From NCBI GenBank assembly GCA_903847405.1, contig CAINDP010000138.1, positions 1 through 64,000 of the forward strand: a stretch of 64,000 nt of DNA, read 5' to 3'. Position numbers and translations under genes: made by a program. Below, piece after piece: positions 42,701 through 52,381 of this stretch (positions are counted from its first letter, which is position 1; each line of letters opens with the position of its first letter). This DNA is from an uncultured Myxococcales bacterium. GTDB lineage: Bacteria; Myxococcota_A; UBA9042; DTJE01. The notes under the pieces were generated by a model, which was given only the letters and a program-made list of their open reading frames with translations, was not told the DNA's origin and made no database searches.

Positions 42701-43021
42701 GCCCGCGCCGCATCCCTGCTGGGTCACGCACGCCCCCGCCGCGCACCGGTAGCCGTCCCCGCACTGGGCGTTGGTCCGGCAGGGCAGGCACGCCCGCGCG
42801 ACGGCGTCGCAGACCTGCCCCCCGGGACAGTCGGCGTTGGTCGTACAGGGCCCCGGAGGGGTGTCGGTCGCCGCATCCCCGGGGACATCGCCCACCACGC
42901 CGTCCGCGCCCCCATCGGTCAGCCCGGGCGGGCTGGACGAGGGGCAGGCGAAGCACAGGGCGGCCAGCCCGGCGACGACCAGTGACGATGCTCCGGTCCG
43001 GACACTTGCTGACAACGACAT
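39719..43021 (-). CDS. Giant Cys-rich repeat lipoprotein (CGxDGCGGxCG repeats)
   Basis: This encodes 1100 residues from ATG 43021 (GGAG six bases upstream; a TACAAT -10 lies at 43055-43060). A lipobox-like LCFAC is followed by a Gly/Asp/Pro linker. About six short CPxGxxCD-type units come next, then thirteen copies of CGxDGCGGxCGxC. The copies are interleaved with four helical Cys modules (CxxxxxCxx...C...C with QxxF/FxxxxxC). A VCSQDPYCCKTAWDDVC module lies near the end. All these are disulfide-dense extracellular repeats seen in myxobacterial-type proteins, usually unstudied. Likely a rigid rod-like surface or matrix protein (inference). Confidence 0.85.
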   Translation of the reverse strand: MSLSASVRTGASSLVVAGLAALCFACPSSSPPGLTDGGADGVVGDVPGDAATDTPPGPCTTNADCPGGQVCDAVARACLPCRTNAQCGDGYRCAAGACVTQQGCGAGTSCPEGLLCDSTVGVCVECVADGDCPAAQRCEERICVDRPTACGLAFVCPDGKVCDRTTNACVDCLKDGDCPEGLWCDEAAQSCLPAACVPGATDCLGNDVTTCRADGSGWDVGNACPDGTACKAGRCEAVVGKTCAEALQCMLSMNVTPAQAAATCGAQASGGSAKAFADLLACAEVVCGPIGGWNGYGCAVQQGFQDICQARYKACVTCVPSCAGKQCGDDGCGGSCGTCVGCGGTADPGACQGGTCMQPCCPSCGNRQCGPDGCGGLCGVCQDGQECNPLTGACGGVCQPACTDDATGEALACGPDGCGGLCGTCDPSQTCTGGRCVGSLSCSGAIECVLTCAGSGAAAQDCWQTCAPAGNSVQRERFVKVRDCAIQNCGAAYVSGQCLEQVLAGQCAAPWAACRQCAPNCLGRECGPDGCGGACGVCDDTSYCQGFQCVQVCVPACEGLECGGDGCGGSCGFCADGQYCEGGRCAGCVPTCFQADGQVRECGADGCGGSCGTCGYGESCVGGQCLGGCVPSCAGKQCGEDGCGGSCGSCLKGQSCVAGRCSGGCVPACSGKQCGSDGCGGSCGSCASDAYCAGTTCKVFRSCADMFGCWSECVATDQACIDRCWLDASPEAQRQYMDLTNCLVQACGSNGTDACYYGAYYGACRVPYAACLDCTTNCTGRQCGDDGCGGQCGTCAGGYSCTSGWCIASCTPQCMTADGWRLECGSDGCGGQCGTCPTGASCQNGQCIPSCTPSCGGRTCGADGCGGQCGYCWDGATCVNGRCQNQCVPQCFGMECGADGCGGQCGTCPPGLSCDANIGRCLPGGQQDGCTATNTGGCGGCACEAGVCSQDPYCCKTAWDDVCVETCRRSGGCQACTPSCVSSTGQKMQCGDDGCGGQCGQCPAGTACTSDGWCLATPQGASCAQILECAFACPGFEVACVQDCMAQGSAASQQVFTVFAQCVIQSCGMPPATDCVYQTLNVRCAGEYMSCRLDGSVVPM

Positions 43022-43132
43022 CGGCGACTCCTGCTTGGAACCCGGCGGCTCGGAATTGTAGCGTTTTTCCATCCCCGCGTCGCGGGGGCCTCGTCACTTG
43101 CCAACCCCGGGGGGCACAGGTAGCCTAGCGGG

Positions 43133-43882
43133 ATGAAAACGGCCGAAACCGGCGATGCCCCGCGCCTTGCGGCCCGGTTCCGCAGGGGCCGGACCCGATC
43201 GGGAATCCTGGGTCCCGCCCTGCTGTGCACGGCTCTCCTGCTGGTCGCAACGCCCTCCCGTGCCGACTTCGGAACCGTCCGGCGCATCGTGAACGGCACG
43301 GCCTACACCCTGGAGCAGGGCGAGCTCGCCGTCGGCGTCTTCAGCCCCGTCCAATACGGCCTGCTGGACGAAATCACCATCGCGACCCACCCGGTCCTCG
43401 ACCTGCTCCTGACGCCCAACGTGGCGTTCAAGGGCAAGGTCTACGACGGTCCGGTGGCGATCAGCCTCAACGCGACCTACATTGAAACGTTCCTGAATTC
43501 CGCCCAGCAGACCTTCCCCGGCACGCTCTCGCTGTATCCCATGCTGACCGTGCCCATCGGTCATGCCGTTTCGTTGACCGCCCAGGGCGGCTACAACCTG
43601 GACGTGTCGCCGGTCTCCCACGGCGCGATGTTCGGTCTGAATGCGACGTTCCTGCTGGGCCCGGCAGACCTGGTCCAGATCACGGTGCAGGACCAGTGGT
43701 ACAGCGGCGGGCAGGGCTTCCGGGTCCCTACGGCCGTCGTTTCCTACAGCCACGCGTGGTATCGCCTGCGGGTCTCGGTCGGGGTGGCCGCGGGGCGCTT
43801 CCCCCTCCAGATTGGCGGCAACGGGGCCCGGGTGCTGAACCTGCCCGTCTATCCCGTTTTCGACGTGTGGTGGCTGCTGTAG
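43133..43882 (+). CDS. Outer-membrane beta-barrel protein
   Basis: This encodes 249 residues. The N-terminus has an unusually long basic region before the signal hydrophobic core (LLCTALLLVATPSRA). The mature part has alternating strands (ELAVGVFSPVQYGLLDEITIATHP, VSLTAQGGYNLDVS, LRVSVGVAAGRFP) and ends in VFDVWWLL. A weak TTGCCA-17-TAGCCT promoter would put the transcript start at about the ATG, so the mRNA may be nearly leaderless. No named family recognised. Confidence 0.65.
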   Translation: MKTAETGDAPRLAARFRRGRTRSGILGPALLCTALLLVATPSRADFGTVRRIVNGTAYTLEQGELAVGVFSPVQYGLLDEITIATHPVLDLLLTPNVAFKGKVYDGPVAISLNATYIETFLNSAQQTFPGTLSLYPMLTVPIGHAVSLTAQGGYNLDVSPVSHGAMFGLNATFLLGPADLVQITVQDQWYSGGQGFRVPTAVVSYSHAWYRLRVSVGVAAGRFPLQIGGNGARVLNLPVYPVFDVWWLL

Positions 43883-43901
43883 GGTGGTTCGCCGGTCCCG
43901 G

Positions 43902-44975
43902 CTACGGACGCTGCTCGATGCTGGGGGACGCCGCCGCCTCGGTCGGCGAGTGCGACCGCAGCGCCTCGTTCGGATCCGGCGCCGCCACGGGGGCCAGTCC
44001 GGCCTGCTTCCGCGCGTCGTTCATCAGGGCGCGCACGCGCTCCACCTCGGGCGACGGCGGGGGCGCCCCGTTTCCGGCCCCCCCGGCTTCCACCCGCCGC
44101 GACTCGGCGACGGCGGCGCCGGGAGGCGGGGGCGGCGGGGCGACGTACCTCTCGCGCAGTTGGTTGTACATCTTCTTGGCGTCCTCGGTCCCCACTTCCT
44201 CGATCAGCCCCCGGATCTCGGCCAGCCGGGCGTTCTGGGCCGCCGGCAGGGTCGCGTAGTTGTTCGCCCCGCGCTGCAGTTCGTCCAGCACCTTCAGGAC
44301 CTTGGCCAACTTTTCGGCCTGCACCTCGGGAGGCGGAACGTTCTTCGCCGCTCCCGCCGCCTCGGCCGCTGCCGCAGCCACGGCCGCAGCCACGGTCGGC
44401 CGGACCGGGGCATTCCTCGTTTCGTCCTGTCCGGGCTGCCCGGGGTTCGCCGCGGCGGCGCCCGTCCCAGGCGAGACCGGCGCCACGCTGCCGGACGGCT
44501 CGTTCCCGACGTTCGCGCCGGCCGATCGGGCCGCATCCTTCAGCCGGCCGTCCACCACCTCCCGGCATGCCGTCAACCCGGTCTCGATCGGGACGTTCAC
44601 GCCGTCCAGGGCGATCGGCAGGCAGGCCGCCGGCGGAACCCGCAGCGCGTTGCACTGGGCGAACACGTAGGCCCGGCAGTCGGCGTTCGTGACCCCGGAC
44701 GGGGCCAGTGCCCCCGGCCGACCGCCCGACGCGGTGCCGGTGGCTGCCGGAACCGTCGAAAGGCTCGGGGCCGGCGCCCCGGTCACCGACTGGAAATCCC
44801 GATCCAACACGCCGCGATCCAGGGGCTGCCGCACCCGATCCAGCCACAGAGGCAGGGACAGCGCCAGGGCCAGAAAGACGAACGCCAGAACCAATGAAGC
44901 CTTGTAATACGGGCTCTTGGGTCTATCCCGGGGCGGTTGGCGGCCGGTGGGGCGATTCGCATCGGTCTCAGCCAC
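43902..44975 (-). CDS. Single-pass membrane protein with Pro/Ala-rich periplasmic part
   Basis: This encodes 357 residues from GTG 44975 (AGGAG upstream). A short basic cytoplasmic start is followed by one TM helix (ASLVLAFVFLALALSLPLWL). A small Cys-containing region follows (DCRAYVFAQCNALRVPPAACLP...TACREVV), then a long Ala/Pro/Gly-rich low-complexity stretch, a helical segment (EKLAKVLKVLDELQRGANNYATLPAAQNARLAEIRGLI) and a Pro-rich tail. No family recognised. It diverges from the GT2 gene. Confidence 0.65.
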   Translation of the reverse strand: MAETDANRPTGRQPPRDRPKSPYYKASLVLAFVFLALALSLPLWLDRVRQPLDRGVLDRDFQSVTGAPAPSLSTVPAATGTASGGRPGALAPSGVTNADCRAYVFAQCNALRVPPAACLPIALDGVNVPIETGLTACREVVDGRLKDAARSAGANVGNEPSGSVAPVSPGTGAAAANPGQPGQDETRNAPVRPTVAAAVAAAAAEAAGAAKNVPPPEVQAEKLAKVLKVLDELQRGANNYATLPAAQNARLAEIRGLIEEVGTEDAKKMYNQLRERYVAPPPPPPGAAVAESRRVEAGGAGNGAPPPSPEVERVRALMNDARKQAGLAPVAAPDPNEALRSHSPTEAAASPSIEQRP

Positions 44976-45012
44976 GCCTGACTCCTGACGGGAGGGAGGC
45001 GTCCATGATACC

Positions 45013-46215
45013 ATGCCGCCCATGGAATCTGCCGCTCCCGACGTTTCCATCGTCCTTCCGGCATTCAACGAAGTCGCCAGCCTGCGCCTGCTGATCGGCG
45101 AGATCCGGGCGGCCATGGATCCGCTGGATCGGACCTACGAAGTCATCTGCTGCGACGATGGCAGCACCGACGACTCCCTGGACCTGCTGGGCGAACTGGC
45201 GGCCGAGGATCCGCGCATCAAGGTGATCGCCTTCGCCCGCAACTTCGGCCAGACGGCTGCCCTGGACGCGGGCTTCCGCGCCGCGCGGGGACGGATCGTG
45301 GTCCCGATGGACGCCGACCTCCAGAACGACCCGGCCGACATCCCGCGCCTGCTGGCACGCCTCGACCCCGACACCGACGCGGTTTCGGGCTGGCGCGTCA
45401 ACCGCAAGGACGCGTTCTGGACCAAGACCCTGCCCTCCCGCATCGCGAACGTCCTGGTCTCGAAGGTGACCGGCGTGGACCTCCACGACTACGGATGCAC
45501 CCTGAAGGCCTACCGCGTCGAGGTACTGCGGGACTTCCGCCTGTACGGCGAAATGCACCGTCTGATCCCCGCCTACGTGAAGTGGGCGGGCGGACGCGTC
45601 GCCGAAATTCCCGTGAACCACCGCCCCCGGCGCTTCGGTCGGTCCAAGTACACGCTGGCCAAGACGGTCCGCCTGCTGCTGGACCTGATGACCGTCCGGT
45701 TCCTGCTGTCCTATTCCACCAAGCCGCTGTACTTCATCGGCAAGTACGGCCTCCTGGCGGTGGGCCTGGGCTCCATGACGTTCCTGTGGACGCTGTTCAA
45801 GAGGGCCTGGTGGGGCGAACCGCTCTACACCGATCCGTTCTTCCTCCTGTCGATCTTCCTGTTCCTGGCGGGCGTCCAGTTCCTGCTGGTCGGGTTGCTG
45901 GCCGAGCTGTCCATGCGGACGTACTTCGAAAGCCAGCACAAGTCCCCGTATCTGGTCCGGTGGTCCTTGAACCTCGGCCCCGACGCCCCGCCGCCTCCGC
46001 CGGTTGCGGCCCGACGCCCGACCACGCCACAGCGCGGACCCGGCCCCCAGGCCCCGTCCGCCTCGACCCCGGCCCACGGCACGCCGATTCCTCCGGGAGC
46101 CCCCGGTCCCTCGACCGCTCCCGACAATCCCCGCCGGCCGCTCAGCGGGTTTGCCCTGCCCTCTTCACCGCCTTCGGAGCCGGCCGACACGCCGTCCCCG
46201 GATGGGCGGGGGTGA
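45013..46215 (+). CDS. GT2-family glycosyltransferase (DPM1/ArnC-like) with Pro-rich tail
   Basis: This encodes 400 residues. The GT-A domain (about 10-235) has VSIVLPAFNE, CCDDGSTDDS, RNFGQTAALDAGF and the metal-binding DAD in VPMDADLQNDP; HRPRRFGRSKY is the usual acceptor-loop motif. Two TM hairpins follow (YGLLAVGLGSMTFLWTLF and FFLLSIFLFLAGVQFLLVGLLAEL), as in undecaprenyl-phosphate sugar transferases. The last 70 or so residues are a Pro/Ser/Ala-rich disordered tail not seen in most relatives. It likely charges a lipid carrier with a sugar. asnB starts 10 bp downstream. Confidence 0.85.
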   Translation: MPPMESAAPDVSIVLPAFNEVASLRLLIGEIRAAMDPLDRTYEVICCDDGSTDDSLDLLGELAAEDPRIKVIAFARNFGQTAALDAGFRAARGRIVVPMDADLQNDPADIPRLLARLDPDTDAVSGWRVNRKDAFWTKTLPSRIANVLVSKVTGVDLHDYGCTLKAYRVEVLRDFRLYGEMHRLIPAYVKWAGGRVAEIPVNHRPRRFGRSKYTLAKTVRLLLDLMTVRFLLSYSTKPLYFIGKYGLLAVGLGSMTFLWTLFKRAWWGEPLYTDPFFLLSIFLFLAGVQFLLVGLLAELSMRTYFESQHKSPYLVRWSLNLGPDAPPPPPVAARRPTTPQRGPGPQAPSASTPAHGTPIPPGAPGPSTAPDNPRRPLSGFALPSSPPSEPADTPSPDGRG

Positions 46216-46225
46216 ACGACTCCCC

Positions 46226-48127
46226 ATGTGCGGCATCACCGGATTCGTCCGTCCCCACGACTCCTCGTCCGCCGATCCCGCGATCCTCGCCCGCATGATG
46301 GACGCCATCGCCCACCGGGGCCCCGACGACGAAGGGACCTGGTCCTCCGAGGGCTCCTGGCTGGGCCACCGACGCCTGTCGATCATCGACGTCGCCGGCG
46401 GTCACCAGCCCATCGCCAGCGAGGACGGTCGCGTCGTGGTCGTGTTCAACGGTGAAATCTACAACCACCGCGACCTGCAGGAAGAACTGCAGGCCCGGGG
46501 CCACACTTTCGCCACCCACTCCGACACCGAGGTGCTCGTCCACCTCTGGGAGGAGTCCGGCCCGGCCATGCTGTCCCGCCTGGAAGGCATGTTCGCCATC
46601 GCCCTGTGGGACGCACGGGACCGGACCCTGTTCCTGGCACGGGACCGCATGGGCAAGAAGCCGCTCTTCTGGGGGCTGTTCGACGGCGAACTGGTCTTCG
46701 GGTCCGAACTGCGGGCCCTGCTGGCCCACCCGGCGGTCCCGCGCCGCGTGGACCCCGACGCCCTCTACCGGTACCTGACGCTGGACTACGTCCCCGCGCC
46801 CCGGTCGATCCTCGCCGGCGTGCGCAAGGTCGTCCCGGGGGGCTTCGTTCGATGGTCGGGCGGCGAACCGGAGGAGGGACGGTGGTTCGACCTCGTCCCG
46901 GCGCCCGGAACCGGCCCGGTGAAACCCGAGGACGCAGCCGCCGAACTGTGGACCACCCTCCGGCGCGCCGTGGACCGCCGCCTGGAGTCCGAGGTGCCGC
47001 TGGGCGTCTTCCTGTCCGGTGGCATCGACTCGACCGCGGTCCTGGCCGCCATGGCCCAGGGACGCGACCCGGCGACGATCGACACCTTCACCATCGGGTT
47101 CGACGACCCCTCCTACGACGAGTCCGGCCCGGCCCGCGCGGTGGCAAAGGCACTGGGCACCCGGCACCACGAACGGATCCTGTCCGGGAACACCGCCGCG
47201 TCGCTGGTCCAGCGCGTGGCCTCGATCGCCGACGAACCGCTCGCCGACCCCTCGCTGCTCCCGACGCACCTCCTGGCGCGGTTCGCCCGGGAGCACGTGA
47301 CCGTCGCCCTTTCGGGGGATGGCGGGGACGAACTGTTCTACGGCTACCCGACCTTCACCGTGGATCGCGCGGGACGCCGGGCCGCCCGCTGGCTTCCCGG
47401 CCCCGTGCGCCGGACCTGGCTGCCCCGCGCCATCGCCCACCTGCCGCGATCCGATCGGGACATGAGCCTCGACTTCCGCCTCGCCCGGTTCGCGCGGGGC
47501 CTCCGGTTCTCGGCCACGGATCGGCATTTCGCCTGGATCGGCGGGTGCGCCCCGGAAACCGCGCTGGACCTCCTGTCACCCGATGCCTCGTCCTCCCTGG
47601 CCGGACGGGCCGCCCAGCCCTATCCCGACGTGGCCGCCTGGCGCGCGGCCTGCGGCGGCGGCGAGGACCTTCCGACCATCGCGTGCCTGTACGCCCGCCT
47701 GTACCTCGGCGAGGGCGTCCTGGCGAAGGTGGACCGCGCCGCGATGGCCGTGGCCCTGGAGGTCCGGGCGCCCCTCCTGGACTCCGAGGTCGTCCGCCTG
47801 GCCTTGACCCTGCCGCCGTCCCTCAACCTGGCCGGACGGACCACGAAGGCCCTCCTGCGCCGCATGCTCCGCGGCCGCGTCCCGGACGCGATCCTCCAGC
47901 GTCCCAAGAAGGGCTTCGGCGTCCCCCTGGCCCGCTGGCTCCGGACCGACCTGCGCCCCCTCCTCGACGAGCACCTGGCGCCCTCCAAGATCGCCCGCGA
48001 GGGCTACTTCCGTCCCCAGGCCGTGTCGCGGCTGGTGGCCGCCCACCTCTCCGGCGCCGCGAACGTCCGCAAGGAGCTCTACTCCCTGCTGGTCTTCGAA
48101 CTCTGGCTCTCGCGCTACCTGCTGTAG
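46226..48127 (+). CDS. asnB: Asparagine synthetase B (glutamine-hydrolysing)
   Basis: This encodes 633 residues. Mature Cys2 (MCGITGFV) is the glutaminase nucleophile, and HRGPDDEG, FNGEIYNH and FGSELRAL complete that domain. The synthetase domain has the PP-loop LSGGIDSTA, SGDGGDELFYGY, KVDRAAMAVALEVRAPLLD and PKKGFGVPLARWL. It converts aspartate to asparagine, or in glycan clusters amidates sugar acids. The 10-bp gap to the GT2 gene suggests joint expression and so possibly a surface-glycan role (inference). ATG 46226 is fixed by the need for Cys at position 2. Confidence 0.92.
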   Translation: MCGITGFVRPHDSSSADPAILARMMDAIAHRGPDDEGTWSSEGSWLGHRRLSIIDVAGGHQPIASEDGRVVVVFNGEIYNHRDLQEELQARGHTFATHSDTEVLVHLWEESGPAMLSRLEGMFAIALWDARDRTLFLARDRMGKKPLFWGLFDGELVFGSELRALLAHPAVPRRVDPDALYRYLTLDYVPAPRSILAGVRKVVPGGFVRWSGGEPEEGRWFDLVPAPGTGPVKPEDAAAELWTTLRRAVDRRLESEVPLGVFLSGGIDSTAVLAAMAQGRDPATIDTFTIGFDDPSYDESGPARAVAKALGTRHHERILSGNTAASLVQRVASIADEPLADPSLLPTHLLARFAREHVTVALSGDGGDELFYGYPTFTVDRAGRRAARWLPGPVRRTWLPRAIAHLPRSDRDMSLDFRLARFARGLRFSATDRHFAWIGGCAPETALDLLSPDASSSLAGRAAQPYPDVAAWRAACGGGEDLPTIACLYARLYLGEGVLAKVDRAAMAVALEVRAPLLDSEVVRLALTLPPSLNLAGRTTKALLRRMLRGRVPDAILQRPKKGFGVPLARWLRTDLRPLLDEHLAPSKIAREGYFRPQAVSRLVAAHLSGAANVRKELYSLLVFELWLSRYLL

Positions 48128-48177
48128 GACCCGCACAGTCCGATAACACCAGCCATCCCGAGCAGTTGCAAAGTTCT

Positions 48178-48209
48178 CACCCGGTTTGCGCCTGTGCTAT
48201 ACCCGGGTG
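48178..48209 (+). promoter_or_regulatory. Inverted repeat upstream of glnA
   Basis: CACCCGG and CCGGGTG arms are separated by 18 bp and flank a CTATAC -10-like hexamer, 38 bp before the glnA ATG. It is an operator candidate; no clear sigma54 site is seen. Confidence 0.3.
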
Positions 48210-48246
48210 TCACGCTCCTGCCCGTTCCTTGATGGTGGAGGTCGCC

Positions 48247-49677
<1,431 letters not shown>

Positions 49678-49707
49678 CCCCCGACGCAGTCCCCCATCGC
49701 TCCCTTC

Positions 49708-49736
49708 TTGACAATCGCGGCCCCAGTGGGTTAAAA
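49708..49736 (+). promoter_or_regulatory. Promoter of tRNA-Cys
   Basis: TTGACA, a 17-bp spacer and TTAAAA, 20 bp before the mature tRNA 5' end. Confidence 0.6.
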
Positions 49737-49755
49737 ATCTCCCGCTTTGGACGGT

Positions 49756-49829
49756 GGCGCCATAGCCAAGCGGTAAGGCAGAGGTCTGCAAAACCTCCAC
49801 CCCCGGTTCAAATCCGGGTGGCGCCTCCA
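49756..49829 (+). tRNA. tRNA-Cys (GCA)
   Basis: This is a 74-nt cloverleaf with acceptor GGCGCCA/TGGCGCC, anticodon stem GAGGT/ACCTC around loop CTGCAAA (anticodon GCA), T-arm CCCGG-TTCAAAT-CCGGG, U73 discriminator and an encoded CCA. The discriminator U and anticodon agree with cysteine identity. The 226 bp after it (49830-50055) shows no gene. Confidence 0.97.
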
Positions 49830-50055
49830 AGCAGTAACACTCGTCCCCCGCATCGCAGCAAGGTGCTTCCATACCCGCTCAACCACCCCTCGAAACACCT
49901 GCGTCGTCCGTTTGGCCCCCCGTTCGACTCCCCCCTAAACTTCAAGCGGGCACCGGCCGATAAGGCTGCCTGCATTCTTTCGCCACGGGTCCGAACGCGG
50001 CAATCGGGACCCGGAAGGCCGCTTCCAGCCGGAGCCAGGCAACGAGGAGGGTTCC

Positions 50056-50529
50056 ATGAGAAATCGAGGCATCTGGATGATCCTGGGGACGGTCATGGCC
50101 GTCGCCGGTTGCGCCGGGTCGGGCGGATCGGACCTTCCCTACGAGGCCGACGCCTATCCCGACGGGTGGATCAACCCGGGGGACGTGCCGACGCAGGCGT
50201 GCCTCAGCCAGAACGTCTGGGCCCACCCCGACTTCGACTGGCTGATGATCCGCCCGCTGGAAATCCAGATCACGGTGGTGCATCTGGACGGCGAGCCCTG
50301 GCCGGAAGTCGTGGTCTCGGTCTTCGACGACGCCTCGGACCTGCCGGGCAACCAGACCTTGCTGGCGGAAGGGATGACCGACGCGGACGGCCTCTGGACC
50401 GGAACCGCCGTGCTTCCCACGGACCAGGCGGCGGTCAACGTCGTCGTCAACATCATGGGTGCAAAGAACCGGGACCGCTTGCCCGTGGCCGACGGCCGGG
50501 TGATCGCGGAATTCGGAAGGGGGGAATGA
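50056..50529 (+). CDS. Small lipoprotein upstream of an LruC-domain protein
   Basis: This encodes 157 residues from ATG 50056 (GAGGAGG upstream). The lipobox is VAGC, followed by an acidic linker (SDLPYEADAYPDGWINPGD) and one beta-sandwich-like domain (IQITVVHLDGEPWPEVVVSVFDD...VVVNIMGAKNRDRLPV), which looks like a carboxypeptidase-regulatory type fold. It overlaps or abuts the LruC-domain gene, so the two products probably work together at the cell surface (inference). Confidence 0.75.
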   Translation: MRNRGIWMILGTVMAVAGCAGSGGSDLPYEADAYPDGWINPGDVPTQACLSQNVWAHPDFDWLMIRPLEIQITVVHLDGEPWPEVVVSVFDDASDLPGNQTLLAEGMTDADGLWTGTAVLPTDQAAVNVVVNIMGAKNRDRLPVADGRVIAEFGRGE

Positions 50530-50531
50530 CC

Positions 50532-52211
50532 ATGAAGACGATGCGCATCCTCGTGGTCGCGGTCCTGCTGATCGTTTCGACGGCAGCCACGGCCCTGACC
50601 TTCGACAGCAAGGGCAAACTGACCTGGCGATTCCTGAACGGCGGCACCTTCAAGTCGGGGCACGACAGTTCGGGCATCCCGAACACCATCACCAAGAAAC
50701 TGACCATCCCCAGCGATTTCCTGACGCGACTGGCGGCCGCCCTGCCCGAGCAGCGTGACATCCGGACCACCAACCCCGACCTGATCACCGACGACTTCGG
50801 CGCCAACGTGCACATGAAGAAGGAAGCCGACGTCTACGTGACCTTCATCCACGAGGGCGCGGGGTACAAGAATTCCCTGGGGTTCTTCACGTTCCCCGAC
50901 GGGGGCATCCCGCAGACCCGGAACGACATCAGCGAAACCATCGTCTTCCCGAACAGTTCCTACAACAACAGCGGCGGTTCGGACGCCGGCATGCGCTCGG
51001 GCGACACCATGAAGATCGGGCACTTCGCGACCGGCACGAACATCGGCTTCGCCATCGTCGCGAACGGCTTCGACAGCAAGACCGGCGTCACGACGGTCCC
51101 GACGGGCGGACCGCCCGGGGGCGACGCGGTCTACTACACGATCAAGGCGCTCAACCCGGAAATCGACCCCGCCCTGAAGGCCCACACGGTGCTCCTCAGC
51201 GACGCGAAGTCGGGCTTCGTGGTCCTGGGCATGGAAGACCTGAATCGCAGCGCCGGCAGCGGGTGCGACCACGACTTCAACGACACGGTCTACACCGTCA
51301 CCTCGATCCCGGCCGACGCCATCGACGTCACGAACATCGCCCCGGTGCCGGAGGTCAAGGACGCGGACAAGGACGGCGTCCTGGACGGCAACGACGATTA
51401 CCCGAACGACCCGAACCGCGCCTTCGACATCTACACCCCGTCGAAGATCGGCTTCGGCTCCTTCGTGTTCGAGGACTCCTGGCCGAACCACGGCGACTAC
51501 GACTTCAACGACGTCGTGCTGCGCTACCAGTTCCTGCGGGTCGAAAACAAGGCCGGCAACGTGCTGGATCTGGTCGCGAAGTTCCAGTTGGCGGCGTGGG
51601 GCTCCGAAAACCACGACGGCCTCGCCCTCCAACTGCCCGGCATCTCCCCGGCGGTGGTCCAGACGGCGCTGCTGTCGATCGACGACGGCACGGCCGTGCC
51701 CCTCACGCCCGAGGCCGGTCAGGCCAACCTCGTCTACAAGGTGTTCACGGACCAGGGCGACTACGTCAACCAGACGCGCACCTGCCTGTACTTCAACACC
51801 GAAGCGGGCTGCTACGAAAGCGCCGCGCCGACGTTCGAACTGCGGATCACCTTCAAGACCGCCCAGGCGCCGACCACCCTGGGCGCTCCGCCGTGGGATC
51901 CCTTCCTGTTCCGCACGAACGCCCGCGGCCACGAAATCCACCTGCCCGGCCACGCGCCGACGTCCCTGGCGGACATGACGCTGTTCGGCACCGGCGACGA
52001 CAACTCCAGCGCCGCCACCGGCAACTGGTACAAGTCGGTCTGCAACCTGCCGTTCGCCCTGGACATTCCTTCCGAGTGGGCGTGGCCCCTGGAGGGCGCC
52101 GAACTGTCGGCGGCCTACCCGAACTTCCTGGATTGGGTCCAGTCCTCGGGCGCCGTGTCGATGGACTGGTACAAGACCGGCGAGGTCCCGCAGTACATCT
52201 GGTCCCACTAG
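50532..52211 (+). CDS. LruC-domain exported protein
   Basis: This encodes 559 residues. I chose the second ATG (seven bases after the G-run SD); the first, at 50526, overlaps the previous stop. A signal peptide (LLIVSTAATA) is followed by a DUF4114-type beta domain with the acidic CDHDFNDTVY. A calcium-loop-like DADKDGVLDGNDDYPNDPNRAF comes next, then the LruC/DUF4842 domain (FGSFVFEDSWPNHGDYDFNDVVLRYQF). LruC is named from a Leptospira outer-membrane lipoprotein; the molecular role is unknown. The paired (D)xDFND motifs suggest calcium-stabilised surface domains. Confidence 0.85.
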   Translation: MKTMRILVVAVLLIVSTAATALTFDSKGKLTWRFLNGGTFKSGHDSSGIPNTITKKLTIPSDFLTRLAAALPEQRDIRTTNPDLITDDFGANVHMKKEADVYVTFIHEGAGYKNSLGFFTFPDGGIPQTRNDISETIVFPNSSYNNSGGSDAGMRSGDTMKIGHFATGTNIGFAIVANGFDSKTGVTTVPTGGPPGGDAVYYTIKALNPEIDPALKAHTVLLSDAKSGFVVLGMEDLNRSAGSGCDHDFNDTVYTVTSIPADAIDVTNIAPVPEVKDADKDGVLDGNDDYPNDPNRAFDIYTPSKIGFGSFVFEDSWPNHGDYDFNDVVLRYQFLRVENKAGNVLDLVAKFQLAAWGSENHDGLALQLPGISPAVVQTALLSIDDGTAVPLTPEAGQANLVYKVFTDQGDYVNQTRTCLYFNTEAGCYESAAPTFELRITFKTAQAPTTLGAPPWDPFLFRTNARGHEIHLPGHAPTSLADMTLFGTGDDNSSAATGNWYKSVCNLPFALDIPSEWAWPLEGAELSAAYPNFLDWVQSSGAVSMDWYKTGEVPQYIWSH

Positions 52212-52326
52212 CCTCCCGCCAGGTACTCCACCCTCACCCGCGACCGTCCCCCTCCCGACCGTTTCCAGCCCACACCCTCCCTGCCTCGAACGGTCGCAGC
52301 CCGGCCTCCATCTCCCGGCAGAAAAC

Positions 52327-52354
52327 TTGACGGTCCCCCGGACGGCGGGACAAT
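52327..52354 (+). promoter_or_regulatory. Promoter of the next lipoprotein gene
   Basis: TTGACG, a 16-bp spacer and GACAAT, 28 bp before the ATG. Confidence 0.5.
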
Positions 52355-52381
52355 CGAGCCGGGTCGGAACGGGAGGCCTCC

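Noticed and set aside
40817-42985. 722-residue plus-strand ORF opposite the Cys-repeat gene
   Set aside because: Its repeats only mirror the DNA repeats of the real gene on the other strand.
39719-43021. Repetitive DNA that could be mistaken for a CRISPR array
   Set aside because: The repeats are degenerate coding units of uneven spacing in one open reading frame, with no palindromic direct repeats or cas genes.
49830-50055. Integrated element next to tRNA-Cys
   Set aside because: No integrase, no repeat of the tRNA 3' end and no composition change are visible in the flanking sequence.
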